Of a stretch of DNA of 64,000 nt, positions 37,525 through 45,157 are shown in pieces. Each line of letters opens with the position of its first letter. Position 1 is the first letter of the stretch. The notes under the pieces are model-generated. The model searched no databases. It had not been told where the DNA came from and saw nothing but the letters and a program-made list of their open reading frames with translations. A program made the translations under genes and the position numbers. Source of the stretch: Lachnotalea glycerini (GTDB taxonomy: Bacteria; Bacillota; Clostridia; Lachnospirales; Lachnospiraceae); assembly GCF_003201285.1 (NCBI RefSeq), contig NZ_QICS01000013.1, positions 1 to 64,000 of the forward strand, written 5' to 3'.

Positions 37525-38436
37525 TTAGAAAGTTACATTACTACAGTCTTTTACTTCATCAGCCTTTTCCTTATCCAATCTTATATTACTTCCTATAATA
37601 CCAGCTAATATCAGTATTACTCCAACCCATTGAAGCCAATTCACTTGCTCTTTCAAGACAACCAAAGACATAATAATAGCCACGGGAAGCTCAGAAGCAG
37701 GCAATATTGTACCAAGTCCTGGTCCAACATGAGGCATTCCAATTAAAAAGAGAAGTGGTGGAAGAACCACTCCAAATATACCAAGTATCAATCCGTATGG
37801 AGCCATACCCATTAAGACTGAAAAGTTAAATAAGAATGTGGGTCGCAGCAATACAATAATAACGATAAAAGCGCCTGTAGAAAAAAGAGCACTTTTAAGT
37901 AACGGAGTCGTATTTTTTCCCACTATACTACTTAGAAAAAGAGACAAGGTATAAGTCAGAGAAGAAAGCAATCCCCAAATGACTCCTTGCCATGAAAGAG
38001 CAACCCCTTGCTGAGTAGTAATATTTGCAGCCAAAAAAGAGCCAATTAGCAAAATAACAATGGAAAGAAGCTTTCCTTTTGTCGGTTTTTTCTTGTAGAA
38101 GATCCAATCAAATAAAGTGCCAATCCAGACAAATTGAAATAAAAAAACAATTGCCATAGATGCATTAAGAGTTTTTAATGATTGATAATAAAATAAACCG
38201 GTTAAAGCAAACGGAATTCCACATAATAACAATATGAATGCTTCCTTTAAAGATATTTTATTATTTTTTGTAAATAAAACAGCTCCCCAAATAATCACTG
38301 TGCCAAAAAAATACTGTCCTCCTGATACCTCAGTCAGTGAAAAACCTGCGGCGTAAGCTAGTTTTACAAAGGTTGATAAGATTCCATATGAACAGCCTCC
38401 TAAAAATACGGCCAATGCATAATATCCTTTTTTCAA
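37525..38436 (-). CDS. EamA/DMT-family transporter
   Basis: A 303-residue protein with ten predicted helices in two EamA halves (first half ending ANITTQQG; second half ending IGSNIRLDKEK). GLGTILPASELPVAIIMSLV is the typical helix-9 region. Members export or import amino acids, nucleotide sugars or drugs; the substrate is unknown. AAAGGAG precedes the start. Its leader carries a consensus promoter, an attenuator-like terminator and a block shared with the glnA leader, suggesting regulated expression. Confidence 0.88.
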   Translation of the reverse strand: MKKGYYALAVFLGGCSYGILSTFVKLAYAAGFSLTEVSGGQYFFGTVIIWGAVLFTKNNKISLKEAFILLLCGIPFALTGLFYYQSLKTLNASMAIVFLFQFVWIGTLFDWIFYKKKPTKGKLLSIVILLIGSFLAANITTQQGVALSWQGVIWGLLSSLTYTLSLFLSSIVGKNTTPLLKSALFSTGAFIVIIVLLRPTFLFNFSVLMGMAPYGLILGIFGVVLPPLLFLIGMPHVGPGLGTILPASELPVAIIMSLVVLKEQVNWLQWVGVILILAGIIGSNIRLDKEKADEVKDCSNVTF

Positions 38437-38531
38437 AATTTTCTCCTTTCTGTTAATTAGAACGAGCTATGTAATTCTCACACTGTAGTGGATTGCAAAA
38501 CGACTACTTCCTTACCCGTGTCTTAGCGATC

Positions 38532-38576
38532 TTTTATACGTTACCACAACAAGGTCTTTCTTATGAAACAAAAAAA
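38532..38576 (-). promoter_or_regulatory. 45-nt leader block shared with glnA (copy 1)
   Basis: This block matches 44018-44062 at 39 of 45 positions by eye. On the minus strand it begins with the U-run of the upstream terminator and contains the invariant GAAAGACCTTGTT, TGGTA and CGTATAAAA segments. It lies between a promoter-proximal terminator and the EamA start codon, as in the glnA leader. Function unknown; a common regulatory RNA or protein site is inferred. Confidence 0.6.
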
Positions 38577-38607
38577 CCACACAATCATCATATTGACAAC
38601 TGTGTGG
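38570..38607 (-). terminator. Promoter-proximal terminator in the EamA leader
   Basis: On the minus strand CCACACAGTTG and ATGATTGTGTGG form a stem followed by seven T residues. It lies about 55 bases downstream of the predicted start of transcription and about 135 bases before the coding region, so it can act as an attenuator. An upstream CGTGG could compete for the CCAC arm. Confidence 0.65.
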
Positions 38608-38668
38608 CGAAAATAGAATTTCTCTAGAAAAGTCCACGTAAAAATTTTTATTATTTAATTTCTATTAA

Positions 38669-38697
38669 AGTATAAAATTAATTTTTTGAATTGTCAA
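38669..38697 (-). promoter_or_regulatory. Consensus promoter for the EamA transporter
   Basis: TTGACA (38692-38697), 17 bases, TATACT (38669-38674) on the minus strand. The -35 box overlaps one of two direct repeats (38692-38724 and 38745-38776), which could be an operator. Confidence 0.7.
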
Positions 38698-38776
38698 GAA
38701 AAAGCTTGAACTAACTATATTGTCTTTTGATTGATTTTTGATAATGTCAGAAAAAGCTTGAACTAACTAATATGTC
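38692..38776. repeat. Pair of about 32-bp direct repeats upstream of the EamA promoter
   Basis: Two copies (38692-38724 and 38745-38776), each TGTCA(A)GAAAAAGC then TTGAACTAACTA then TATNGTC, are spaced about 53 bp apart, or five helical turns. One copy overlaps the -35 box. This is a plausible regulator binding pair. Confidence 0.6.
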
Positions 38777-38795
38777 ATATAGAACTGTTCAGCTG

Positions 38796-39152
38796 CTAAT
38801 TTTTCATTTTAGGATTAAACATAAGCGAAGCAAGATAGCCAAGGATTAAGGCACCGGAAATCCCGACAGCACTTGCTGTAAAGCCTCCCATAAATATGCC
38901 AATAAAGCCATCCTGATCGATTGCCTCCTTCACACCTTTCCACAAAACATTTCCAAAGCCAAGTAAGGGGACACTGGCTCCTGCTCCTGCAAATTTTAAA
39001 AAAGGTTCATAAATACCAAGTGCTCCTAAAACTGCTCCCGAACATACCAGTAATACCATAATTCTACCCGGCATCAGCTTCGTTCGATCCATCAATATCT
39101 GAACAATTGCACAAATTAATCCACCAATCCAAAACGCATTTATATAATCCAT
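38796..39152 (-). CDS. spoVAE: Stage V sporulation protein AE (SpoVAE)
   Basis: The 118-residue protein has three or four helices. The sequence (FWIGGLICAIVQILMDRTKL, GALGIYEPFLKFAGAGASVP, GFTASAVGISGALILGY) is characteristic of SpoVAE, part of the channel moving Ca-dipicolinate into and out of spores. The start at 39152 follows AAGGAG; the longer frame to 39215 lacks support. spoVAC and spoVAD, its usual neighbours, are not adjacent. Confidence 0.88.
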   Translation of the reverse strand: MDYINAFWIGGLICAIVQILMDRTKLMPGRIMVLLVCSGAVLGALGIYEPFLKFAGAGASVPLLGFGNVLWKGVKEAIDQDGFIGIFMGGFTASAVGISGALILGYLASLMFNPKMKN

Positions 39153-39181
39153 TTTTTTGACTCCTTTTTTCCTTTCATTAC

Positions 39182-39211
39182 TACTATATTTCCCCAAAAA
39201 TTGTAATATAT
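39182..39211 (-). promoter_or_regulatory. Possible sigma-G promoter of spoVAE
   Basis: GTATA (39207-39211), 18 bases, TATAGTA (39182-39188) on the minus strand, 30 bases before the ATG. It is similar to sigma-G boxes but matches the -10 at only about five of seven positions. Confidence 0.4.
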
Positions 39212-39581
39212 ACATTTTTATTTCATGTACTGTTTTTGTAACATTGCCAGTCTTTAGCGTTGTATCGGTGCGTAATCTATGCTATATTAATATTATTAAT
39301 TATAATTGTAAAAGTAGATATTCGTTATCCGCTTTATTACGTGCTCATCATAACCCTATTATCCATTCGTGATATTTTCGAAAGAGCTTATACTTCTATT
39401 AAAAAGGATGTTCATACCATGAATCGAAGACTTCCTTGATATCCTTGATAAGATTAAACTATGAAATTTTATGCTTTTTACCATAATCTACATATTCAAA
39501 TAGATAAATGTATACACTTTTTAGAATGATTATTTATTTGAATTCAAACAGCTAAAATAAATATGAAATGAGGTATCTATC
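39212..39581. other. Intergenic region between divergent spoVAE and carbamate kinase
   Basis: About 370 AT-rich bases with no convincing ORF. GAGG lies 8-10 bases before the carbamate-kinase ATG. No strong hairpin or recognised riboswitch was seen. Confidence 0.4.
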
Positions 39582-40517
39582 ATGACAAAAAAGAGACTTG
39601 TAGTTGCGCTTGGCCGTGAAGCTTTCGGTGCAATTATTCCTGAACAGAAAAAAGCAGTAAAACGGGCCGCCAAAGCAATTGCTGATTTAGTAGAGGCTAA
39701 ATATCAAATTATTATAACTCATAGCAATGGTCCACAAGTAGGCATGCTTCATACCGCTATGACTGAATTCAGCCGGCTTGACAATGCCTATACGGTAGCT
39801 CCTATGTCCGTATGCGGGGCACTCAGTCAGGGTTATATTGGATATGACTTGCAAAATGCAATCCGCAGTGAATTACTGGAACGTGGTATTTATAAGCCTG
39901 TTTCTACCATTATTACACAGGTTCGCGTTGATCCATTTGATGAAGCTTTCCATCACCCTACTAAGGTAATCGGCCGCTACATGACCAAAGACGAGGCTGC
40001 TATAGAAGAGGAAAAAGGAAATTATGTGATGAAAGAAGAGAAGGGGTTTCGAAGAGTCGTTGCTACTCCAAAGCCAATCGATATTTATGAAATTGATGCA
40101 ATCAAAGCATTAAGCGATGCAAATCAGCTTGTCATTGCCTGCGGAGGCGGTGGTATTCCTGTATTAGAGCAGGGAACTCATCTAAGAGGGGCAAGTGCAG
40201 TAATTGAAAAAGATACTGCCTCTGCTAAACTTGCTGATATGCTTGATGCAGATGAAATTTTGTTTTTGACCGGTGTGGAGAAAGTTTGTTTAAACTATCA
40301 TACACCAGAAGAAACTACACTGAATACCATAACAGTAGAGGAAGCGAAAAACTATGTTAGGGAAGGACATTTTCCAGAAACCTCCATGTTACCCAAAATA
40401 GAAGCATCTATTGAATTTGTTTCTAAGAAACCAGGCAGAAAAGCTGTCATTACTCATCTAGACAAAGCAAAGGATGCCATGTTAGAAAAAACAGGAACTA
40501 TAATTGTAAACTCTTAA
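39582..40517 (+). CDS. arcC: Carbamate kinase
   Basis: The 311-residue protein belongs to the amino-acid-kinase fold: THSNGPQVGMLHTAM (substrate loop), APMSVCGALSQGYIGYDLQN, VIACGGGGIPV (nucleotide loop), VIEKDTASAKLA and LTGVEKVCLNY. It makes ATP from carbamoyl phosphate. The N-terminal glycine loop reads VVALGREAFG instead of the usual ALGGNAL. The rest of the signature is intact, so it is probably a subfamily variant. No arginine deiminase or transcarbamylase gene adjoins it. Confidence 0.88.
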   Translation: MTKKRLVVALGREAFGAIIPEQKKAVKRAAKAIADLVEAKYQIIITHSNGPQVGMLHTAMTEFSRLDNAYTVAPMSVCGALSQGYIGYDLQNAIRSELLERGIYKPVSTIITQVRVDPFDEAFHHPTKVIGRYMTKDEAAIEEEKGNYVMKEEKGFRRVVATPKPIDIYEIDAIKALSDANQLVIACGGGGIPVLEQGTHLRGASAVIEKDTASAKLADMLDADEILFLTGVEKVCLNYHTPEETTLNTITVEEAKNYVREGHFPETSMLPKIEASIEFVSKKPGRKAVITHLDKAKDAMLEKTGTIIVNS

Positions 40518-40526
40518 ATGATGGCT

Positions 40527-40550
40527 GTCGCACTAAAACTATTAGTGCGC
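40527..40550 (+). terminator. Short hairpin after carbamate kinase
   Basis: GCACTAA and TTAGTGC form a stem 10 bases after the stop, followed by a weak T-rich stretch (CCATTTTATT). A likely terminator. Confidence 0.55.
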
Positions 40551-40671
40551 AGCTCCATTTTATTATGCGAAAATCTTGATAGATAACTCTGTGTTTGCTT
40601 TTCAGATCATCTATTCTCATCGATCATGCTTATCCCTCTCTAAAAATATTTGTAAAATATATAATCAATTA

Positions 40672-41015
40672 TTTACATTAACAAATTGTACTGTTCCTAA
40701 AATTTTGTAAATTGCATTGACGGAATTCATTGAAAATGGCCATTTTGAAAAATATCAAAACATATTAAAAACATATTACAAAAAAAATATGAACTATTAT
40801 GTCATTCTATAAGAAATATTTTTAAAAATGATGCTACAATACATGGTAGTAGTGTCGGTTTACACATATTACTAAGCATAAACTGTTCCTATAATCAGAC
40901 AGAATTAATTGAAAGGGCTTCTAATAATGGAGTAACAATTTATCCTGTTGATCATTACTGGATAAACAAAAAAAGTTGTCCTCAAAATCAAATTATGCTA
41001 AGGAAGACAGATTAA
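40672..41015 (+). pseudogene. Decayed C-terminus of a MocR-type (GntR/aminotransferase) regulator
   Basis: The plus strand reads TVPKIL-stop-IALTEFIENGHFEKY in one frame (about 40685-40800) and then, after a frameshift near 40800, ATIHGSSVGLHILL, NQTELIERASNNGVTIYPVD and QNQIMLRKTD to a TAA at 41013. The order FI-x-GHFE, GLH, RA-x-x-GV-x-(IV)YP is that of the aminotransferase domain of MocR/PdxR regulators. No start, HTH or PLP lysine region remains. Its end overlaps the 3' end of dapF on the other strand. Confidence 0.75.
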
Positions 41016-41838
41016 TTTCTCCATCAAATACAACTTCTGCCGGCCCTGTCATAAACACTTTGTTTTTCTCTTGATCCCATTTGATAATCAAATCGCCGCC
41101 TAATAAATGAATTGTAACCTCATTCTCTGTATAACCATTCAGAATAGAGGCAACGGTAGTTGCACATGCACCTGTTCCACAAGCCAGTGTTTCTCCTGCT
41201 CCTCTTTCCCAGACACGCATTTCAATTGTTTTTTTATCAATGATTCTGGCAAATTCAGTATTTGTTCTGTTGGGAAATCTACTATGCTTTTCAAATTTAG
41301 GTCCTAGCTTTTCAATTTCAAGTCCCTTAACATCCTCCATATAAATAACGGCATGTGGATTGCCCATTGAAACACATGTCATCTGATAAATTGTCCCATC
41401 TACATCGATTGGCTGGCTTACGACCTGATCTCCTTCTGCCACAACCGGGATCTTTGCTGGAAGCAATTCAGGGTTTCCCATATCTACCTTTATGAGTACT
41501 GCCTTATCATCCTTTGTAGTCAGCTCTAAGAATTTAATCCCGGCAAGTGTTTCGATTGTAATATTTGTATCTCTGGTCAAGCCGTAGTCATATACATATT
41601 TTCCAACACATCTGATTCCATTTCCACACATTTCACTTTGTGTGCCATCAGAATTATACATTTCCATTTTAAAATCGGCCACATCAGAAGGCTTAATTAA
41701 AATTAATCCATCTGAACCAATACCAAAATGACGGTCACTTACCATCTTTGCAGTCTCACTTGGATAATCTATTTTTTCCCGAAAGCAGTTTACATATACA
41801 TAATCATTACCGATTCCTTGCATTTTAGTAAATTTCAT
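40993..41838 (-). CDS. dapF: Diaminopimelate epimerase
   Basis: The 281-residue protein has both catalytic cysteines, SEMCGNGIRC (about 70-79) and GETLACGTGACATT (about 215-228), and the N-terminal MQGIGNDYVYV. It interconverts LL- and meso-diaminopimelate for lysine and peptidoglycan synthesis. It follows the ANTAR gene after a hairpin terminator, so it probably has its own promoter. Confidence 0.95.
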   Translation of the reverse strand: MKFTKMQGIGNDYVYVNCFREKIDYPSETAKMVSDRHFGIGSDGLILIKPSDVADFKMEMYNSDGTQSEMCGNGIRCVGKYVYDYGLTRDTNITIETLAGIKFLELTTKDDKAVLIKVDMGNPELLPAKIPVVAEGDQVVSQPIDVDGTIYQMTCVSMGNPHAVIYMEDVKGLEIEKLGPKFEKHSRFPNRTNTEFARIIDKKTIEMRVWERGAGETLACGTGACATTVASILNGYTENEVTIHLLGGDLIIKWDQEKNKVFMTGPAEVVFDGEINLSSLA

Positions 41839-41899
41839 ACGAATCTTTCCCTCTTTTCCTCTTTTATATGATTAACAATTATAACCCCTGCACTAACTA

Positions 41900-41947
41900 A
41901 AAACAGAGTATTTTTTGCTTCATAGGTTGCAAATAATGCTCTGTTTT
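41900..41947 (-). terminator. Intrinsic terminator after the ANTAR gene
   Basis: AAAACAGAG and CTCTGTTTT arms with about 29 bases between, extended by ATT/AAT. The minus-strand 3' arm ends in TTTTT. It closes the glnA-ANTAR unit. Confidence 0.65.
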
Positions 41948-41967
41948 AGCTTTGGAGTCCAATATTA

Positions 41968-42516
41968 CTATTCTCTCATCAAGGTGAGTATCATCTGGGC
42001 TGTTTCTACCAGATTGGTACCACTATCCATACTGCACCTTTGAATGTATCGATGTGCTTCTTCCTCCGACATATTATTGCGATCCATCAGCAAAAGCTTA
42101 GCCTGCTGTATCAATTCCTTTTCATGCTCATTTCGCTCTCGCGGCTTAGACTTTAGCTTTTTAATCCTTCGATCCATCGTCAACACCATCATATCGACTG
42201 TGTTGACCAAATCATATGCCTTAATTGGCATTGAAAGACATATAATATCAGTATTCTTGCCTATACTTAAAATATGCGGAGAGGCAACCAAAAGCATTTC
42301 AAAGTTGGAAGATAAGCATTCATGCAAATCAGAATACATCATATCTGCAAATTTATATCCACAAACTATGATTCCATAATTTAGACTGTCTGCATAATTT
42401 AAGGCCTGTGCACCCGATGTACAGGTTGCGGCTACTGAATATCCATTTCTAACTAACAGATTTCTTATGTTTTTTGCATCCACCATATTGGGAAAAACGA
42501 CGATTAGATTTACCAC
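41968..42516 (-). CDS. ANTAR-domain RNA-binding antiterminator with pseudo-receiver
   Basis: The 182-residue protein has an N-terminal receiver-like fold (about 1-115) and a C-terminal three-helix ANTAR domain (about 120-180: QQAKLLLMDRNNMSEEEAHRY, TNLVETAQMIL). The receiver appears non-phosphorylatable: the beta-3 site reads IIVCGYKF with no aspartate, and the N-terminal acidic pocket is missing. ANTAR proteins bind paired hairpins in leader RNAs to prevent termination, often in nitrogen metabolism. The gene lies 41 bases after glnA in the same direction. The glnA leader has an early terminator that could be its target. Confidence 0.88.
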   Translation of the reverse strand: MVNLIVVFPNMVDAKNIRNLLVRNGYSVAATCTSGAQALNYADSLNYGIIVCGYKFADMMYSDLHECLSSNFEMLLVASPHILSIGKNTDIICLSMPIKAYDLVNTVDMMVLTMDRRIKKLKSKPRERNEHEKELIQQAKLLLMDRNNMSEEEAHRYIQRCSMDSGTNLVETAQMILTLMRE

Positions 42517-42557
42517 AATTACACCTCCTTAAATTATTCCTTTGCGGTATAATTGTA

Positions 42558-43889
42558 TTAAATCTTATATAAGTATTCTTCAATCTCCCATTCTGTCACC
42601 TGTGCACGGTATGCTTCCCATTCGAGCTTTTTAGCACTAATATAGCACTCACTGATATGCTCTCCGATTACCTGTGAAATAAACGAATCCGCTTCCATTT
42701 CTTCGATCGCCTCCATTAAAGTACTTGGTAACGAATCTATTTGCTCTGCTATTCTCTCTTCTTTCGTCATTGCAAATATATTTTTATCCACGCTTGCTGG
42801 CGGCATAATTTGATTCTTAATACCATCCAAACCGGCGGCAAGACAAACAGCAAGTGTCAAATATGGATTGGTAGAAGGATCAGGACAGCGAAGCTCTATT
42901 CTTGTTCCTTCTCCTCTGGATGCCGGAATACGAATCAATGGACTTCGGTTCTTTGCTGACCATGCAATATAAACCGGAGCCTCAAACCCCGGAACTAACC
43001 TTTTATAGGAATTAACTAATGGATTGGTAATAGCAGTCATCCCTTTGATGTGTTTCATTAATCCACCCATAAAGTAATATGCTTCCTTACTTAAACCTAA
43101 TTGATCGGTAGGATCATCGAATACATTTCTACCATCCTTTGACAAGGACATATTAGTATGCATTCCTGATCCGCTGATACCGTATTTCGGCTTTGGCATA
43201 AAGGTTGCGTGAAGACCATGGCGCTTAGCTATGGTTTTCACTGCAAGCTTAAAAGTCATAATGTTGTCCGCTGTTGATAAGGCTTCATCATATTTAAAAT
43301 CAATTTCATGCTGAGCCGGTGCAACCTCATGATGCGATGCTTCAATTTCAAAACCAATTTCTTCTAATGTCATCACAATATCTCGTCTTGCATTTTCACC
43401 TAAATCAACCGGTCCTAAATCAAAATAGCCTGCTTTTTCATGAGAGATTGTAGTAGGAAGTCCGTTATCATCCGTGTGATATAAGAAAAATTCACACTCA
43501 GGTCCAACATTAAAGGTGTATCCCATATCACTAGCTTCTTTGATTGCTCTTTTTAAAACATAACGAGGGTCGCCCTCAAATGGCTTACCATCGGGAGTAT
43601 AAACATCACAGATTAAACGGGCAACCTTGCCTTGCTGCGGTCTCCACGGAAATATTTCAAAGGTATCCTTATCCGGATACAAATACATATCCGATTCCTC
43701 TATTCTCGCAAAACCTTCAATCGAAGATCCGTCAAACATACACTTATTATCTAACACTTTCTCTAATTGGCTGGCTGTAATTGCAACGTTTTTAAGCATA
43801 CCGAAAATATCTGTAAATTGTAATCTGACAAATTCAATATCTTCCTCTTCTACTATTCGGATGATATCACTTTTTGTATATTTACCCAT
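42558..43889 (-). CDS. glnA: Glutamine synthetase type I
   Basis: 443 residues, the GSI-alpha length. It shows [18 protein letters not shown], the ATP/metal regions GPECEFFLY and [32 protein letters not shown] and [21 protein letters not shown]. The Glu-flap and glutamate-binding residues are in place. It makes glutamine from glutamate and ammonia. The adenylylation loop tyrosine region is not typical, as expected for GSI-alpha. It is transcribed from a consensus promoter through a promoter-proximal terminator, with an ANTAR gene downstream. Confidence 0.96.
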   Translation of the reverse strand: MGKYTKSDIIRIVEEEDIEFVRLQFTDIFGMLKNVAITASQLEKVLDNKCMFDGSSIEGFARIEESDMYLYPDKDTFEIFPWRPQQGKVARLICDVYTPDGKPFEGDPRYVLKRAIKEASDMGYTFNVGPECEFFLYHTDDNGLPTTISHEKAGYFDLGPVDLGENARRDIVMTLEEIGFEIEASHHEVAPAQHEIDFKYDEALSTADNIMTFKLAVKTIAKRHGLHATFMPKPKYGISGSGMHTNMSLSKDGRNVFDDPTDQLGLSKEAYYFMGGLMKHIKGMTAITNPLVNSYKRLVPGFEAPVYIAWSAKNRSPLIRIPASRGEGTRIELRCPDPSTNPYLTLAVCLAAGLDGIKNQIMPPASVDKNIFAMTKEERIAEQIDSLPSTLMEAIEEMEADSFISQVIGEHISECYISAKKLEWEAYRAQVTEWEIEEYLYKI

Positions 43890-43941
43890 ACCTATCTCTC
43901 CTATCTTATTTGATCCGCAAAAGCGGGGTTAATGTAATGCC

Positions 43942-43991
43942 GCGCTGAATGCAGTCACGAAATGACATTTTCCACTTGCATTCGTTCGCAT
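43942..43991. repeat. Nested-hairpin repeat element, copy A (glnA leader)
   Basis: An outer GCG/CGC stem, a middle GAATGCA/TGCATTC stem and an inner GTCA/TGAC hairpin. Copy B at 44789-44835 keeps the same architecture with GAATACA/TGTATTC, a compensated base pair, and GTCAC/GTGAC. It lies about 50 bases before the glnA start codon in its 5' leader. Confidence 0.6.
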
Positions 43992-44017
43992 TGTGTTTTT
44001 ATTTCATAGGAATTAAA

Positions 44018-44062
44018 TTTTATACGCTACCAAAACAAGGTCTTTCCAATGATATAAAAAAA
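44018..44062 (-). promoter_or_regulatory. 45-nt leader block shared with the EamA transporter (copy 2)
   Basis: 39 of 45 bases match 38532-38576 by eye. It includes the U-run of the glnA leader terminator, GAAAGACCTTGTT, TGGTA and CGTATAAAA on the minus strand. CCTTGTT here can also pair with AACAAGG at the very 5' end of the glnA transcript. Confidence 0.6.
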
Positions 44063-44087
44063 GGACAATTTTCTTTCGAAAACGCCC
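44056..44087 (-). terminator. Very early terminator in the glnA leader
   Basis: On the minus strand GGGCGTTTTC pairs with GAAAATTGTCC across a GAAA loop, followed by seven T residues. It begins about eight bases after the predicted transcription start, so unregulated transcripts would stop at about 40 nt. This makes it a candidate attenuator controlled by nitrogen status. Confidence 0.65.
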
Positions 44088-44101
44088 TTGTTCTAAATAA
44101 A

Positions 44102-44130
44102 ATAATAACAGTGGCCTTTCATTTTGTCAA
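44102..44130 (-). promoter_or_regulatory. Consensus promoter of glnA
   Basis: TTGACA (44125-44130), 17 bases, TATTAT (44102-44107) on the minus strand. It gives a leader of about 205 nt before the glnA start codon. Confidence 0.75.
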
Positions 44131-44211
44131 TATAAATTAAGCTTCTTTATTTATATTTTCCTATTTTATTTATTTTATCACATGAATGTTGTACATGTGC
44201 TTTCCACTATT

Positions 44212-44376
44212 TTATTCATCCTCTTTTAGATTTAATACAGTATTTTCACACATTTCTCCGGTTTGAAAACTCATGTGCTCATATTCAATCGTAGGTTCCT
44301 TGACAAAGGACACCCAGTAATCCGGTACCTGATGTGCAAAATTGCACACAGGACATTTGTATAGATACACTTCCAT
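44212..44376 (-). CDS. 54-residue zinc-ribbon-like small protein
   Basis: The ATG at 44376 follows AAAGGAGAAG and the frame runs to TAA at 44212. The product starts MEVYLYKCPVCNFAHQVPDY and continues with WVSFVKEPTIEYEHMSFQTG. It has one CPVC knuckle near the N-terminus and a single later cysteine (EMCEN), so the zinc site is half or degenerate unless it dimerises. The acidic C-terminus ends LKEDE. I do not know a function. It lies upstream of glnA in the same direction, but the glnA promoter separates them. Confidence 0.65.
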   Translation of the reverse strand: MEVYLYKCPVCNFAHQVPDYWVSFVKEPTIEYEHMSFQTGEMCENTVLNLKEDE

Positions 44377-44547
44377 AATCTTCTCCTTTCAAAGTACAAT
44401 TTATTTTTACTCGTTTGCGAAACGCCATAACACGCATAAATGCCATGTTTTTTCATTTATAAAATAAAAATCTCTTCAATGGTTTATGTTAAAATAGAGT
44501 TGTTCAGAAACCATTTTAGCAATCCACCAAAAAGGAGATGCATACTT

Positions 44548-44721
44548 ATGATACCATATAAACAACTCTCTTTGGCAGAAATTTTTGAAGATTGCCAAAA
44601 TAAATTTGATAATGATAAATACTCGTTTCTTTCTCTTCTTAATGAAACCATTAATCTTGATGAAATTGTTCCTGTTTCTTTAGTTACTCACTTTCATTGT
44701 CACTATATTGAATGTAGATAA
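44548..44721 (+). pseudogene. Truncated IS1182-like DDE transposase (N-terminal fragment)
   Basis: AAAGGAG precedes an ATG at 44548. The 57-residue product (MIPYKQLSLAEIFEDCQNKF, then FLSLLNETINLDEIVPVSLV) matches the N-terminus of IS1182-type transposases. It stops after HFHCHYIECR, where family members continue for about 400 residues. The remainder of the element is absent, so it is a dead remnant that still has its translation signals. Confidence 0.75.
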
Positions 44722-44935
44722 TAAGAAAGCCGACAAGTCCGCATCAGCTCCCTGAGCCCTCACTCATGAGGGACTTGACCGCTTTCCAGCGCCGAATACA
44801 GTCACCCAGTGACATTTACTTGTATTCGTGCGCATCCTGCGGAGCATTTTTATGTAATAGTACGCAATATCTTATTACATAAAAAATTTTAATTATATAT
44901 ATTATTGCTCTCACAATATGTTAATTTAGATCAAA
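44722..44935. other. Region after the transposase fragment with structured repeat copy B
   Basis: No ORF was found. It contains CCCTCA-CTCA-TGAGGG (about 44756-44772) and the nested hairpin at 44789-44835 (GCGC/GCGC, GAATACA/TGTATTC, GTCAC/GTGAC). Its base composition is more GC-rich than its surroundings, consistent with an inserted element end. Confidence 0.5.
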
Positions 44936-44964
44936 TTGACAGTTATAATAAATTCGCATATAAT
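44936..44964 (+). promoter_or_regulatory. Perfect consensus promoter upstream of the first YcxB-like gene
   Basis: TTGACA (44936-44941), 17 bases, TATAAT (44959-44964). It lies about 190 bases before the coding region, with a second weaker promoter in between that is shared with the paralogue. Confidence 0.7.
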
Positions 44965-45157
44965 ATAATTAAGTTTTAGCAAAAGAAAAGTACTGAATTT
45001 GTATTTAATCAAAAACATATTCCAGAGAATACTGGTTGTTTGCATATGAAAATATCTGTTGTAATATAATAAGTGTAATTTTACTTATAAAATTTGTTAA
45101 ATTTATAATAAAAGTTTTCATACTGTTTATTTATGAATAGAAAGATTGGAGAAGAAA

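Noticed and set aside
44056-44130. Classical ANTAR two-hairpin target in the glnA leader
   Set aside because: Only one hairpin fits between the predicted start and the T-run, and its loop is GAAA rather than a hexaloop with A at position 1 and G at position 4. ANTAR control remains only a hypothesis.
44271-44456. 61-codon minus-strand ORF upstream of glnA
   Set aside because: It overlaps the better-supported 54-codon gene at 44212-44376, which has a proper ribosome site and a CPVC motif. The longer frame lacks both.
44440-44721. Complete insertion sequence
   Set aside because: The transposase frame ends after 57 residues and no terminal inverted repeats or catalytic DDE region follow; only a remnant is supported.
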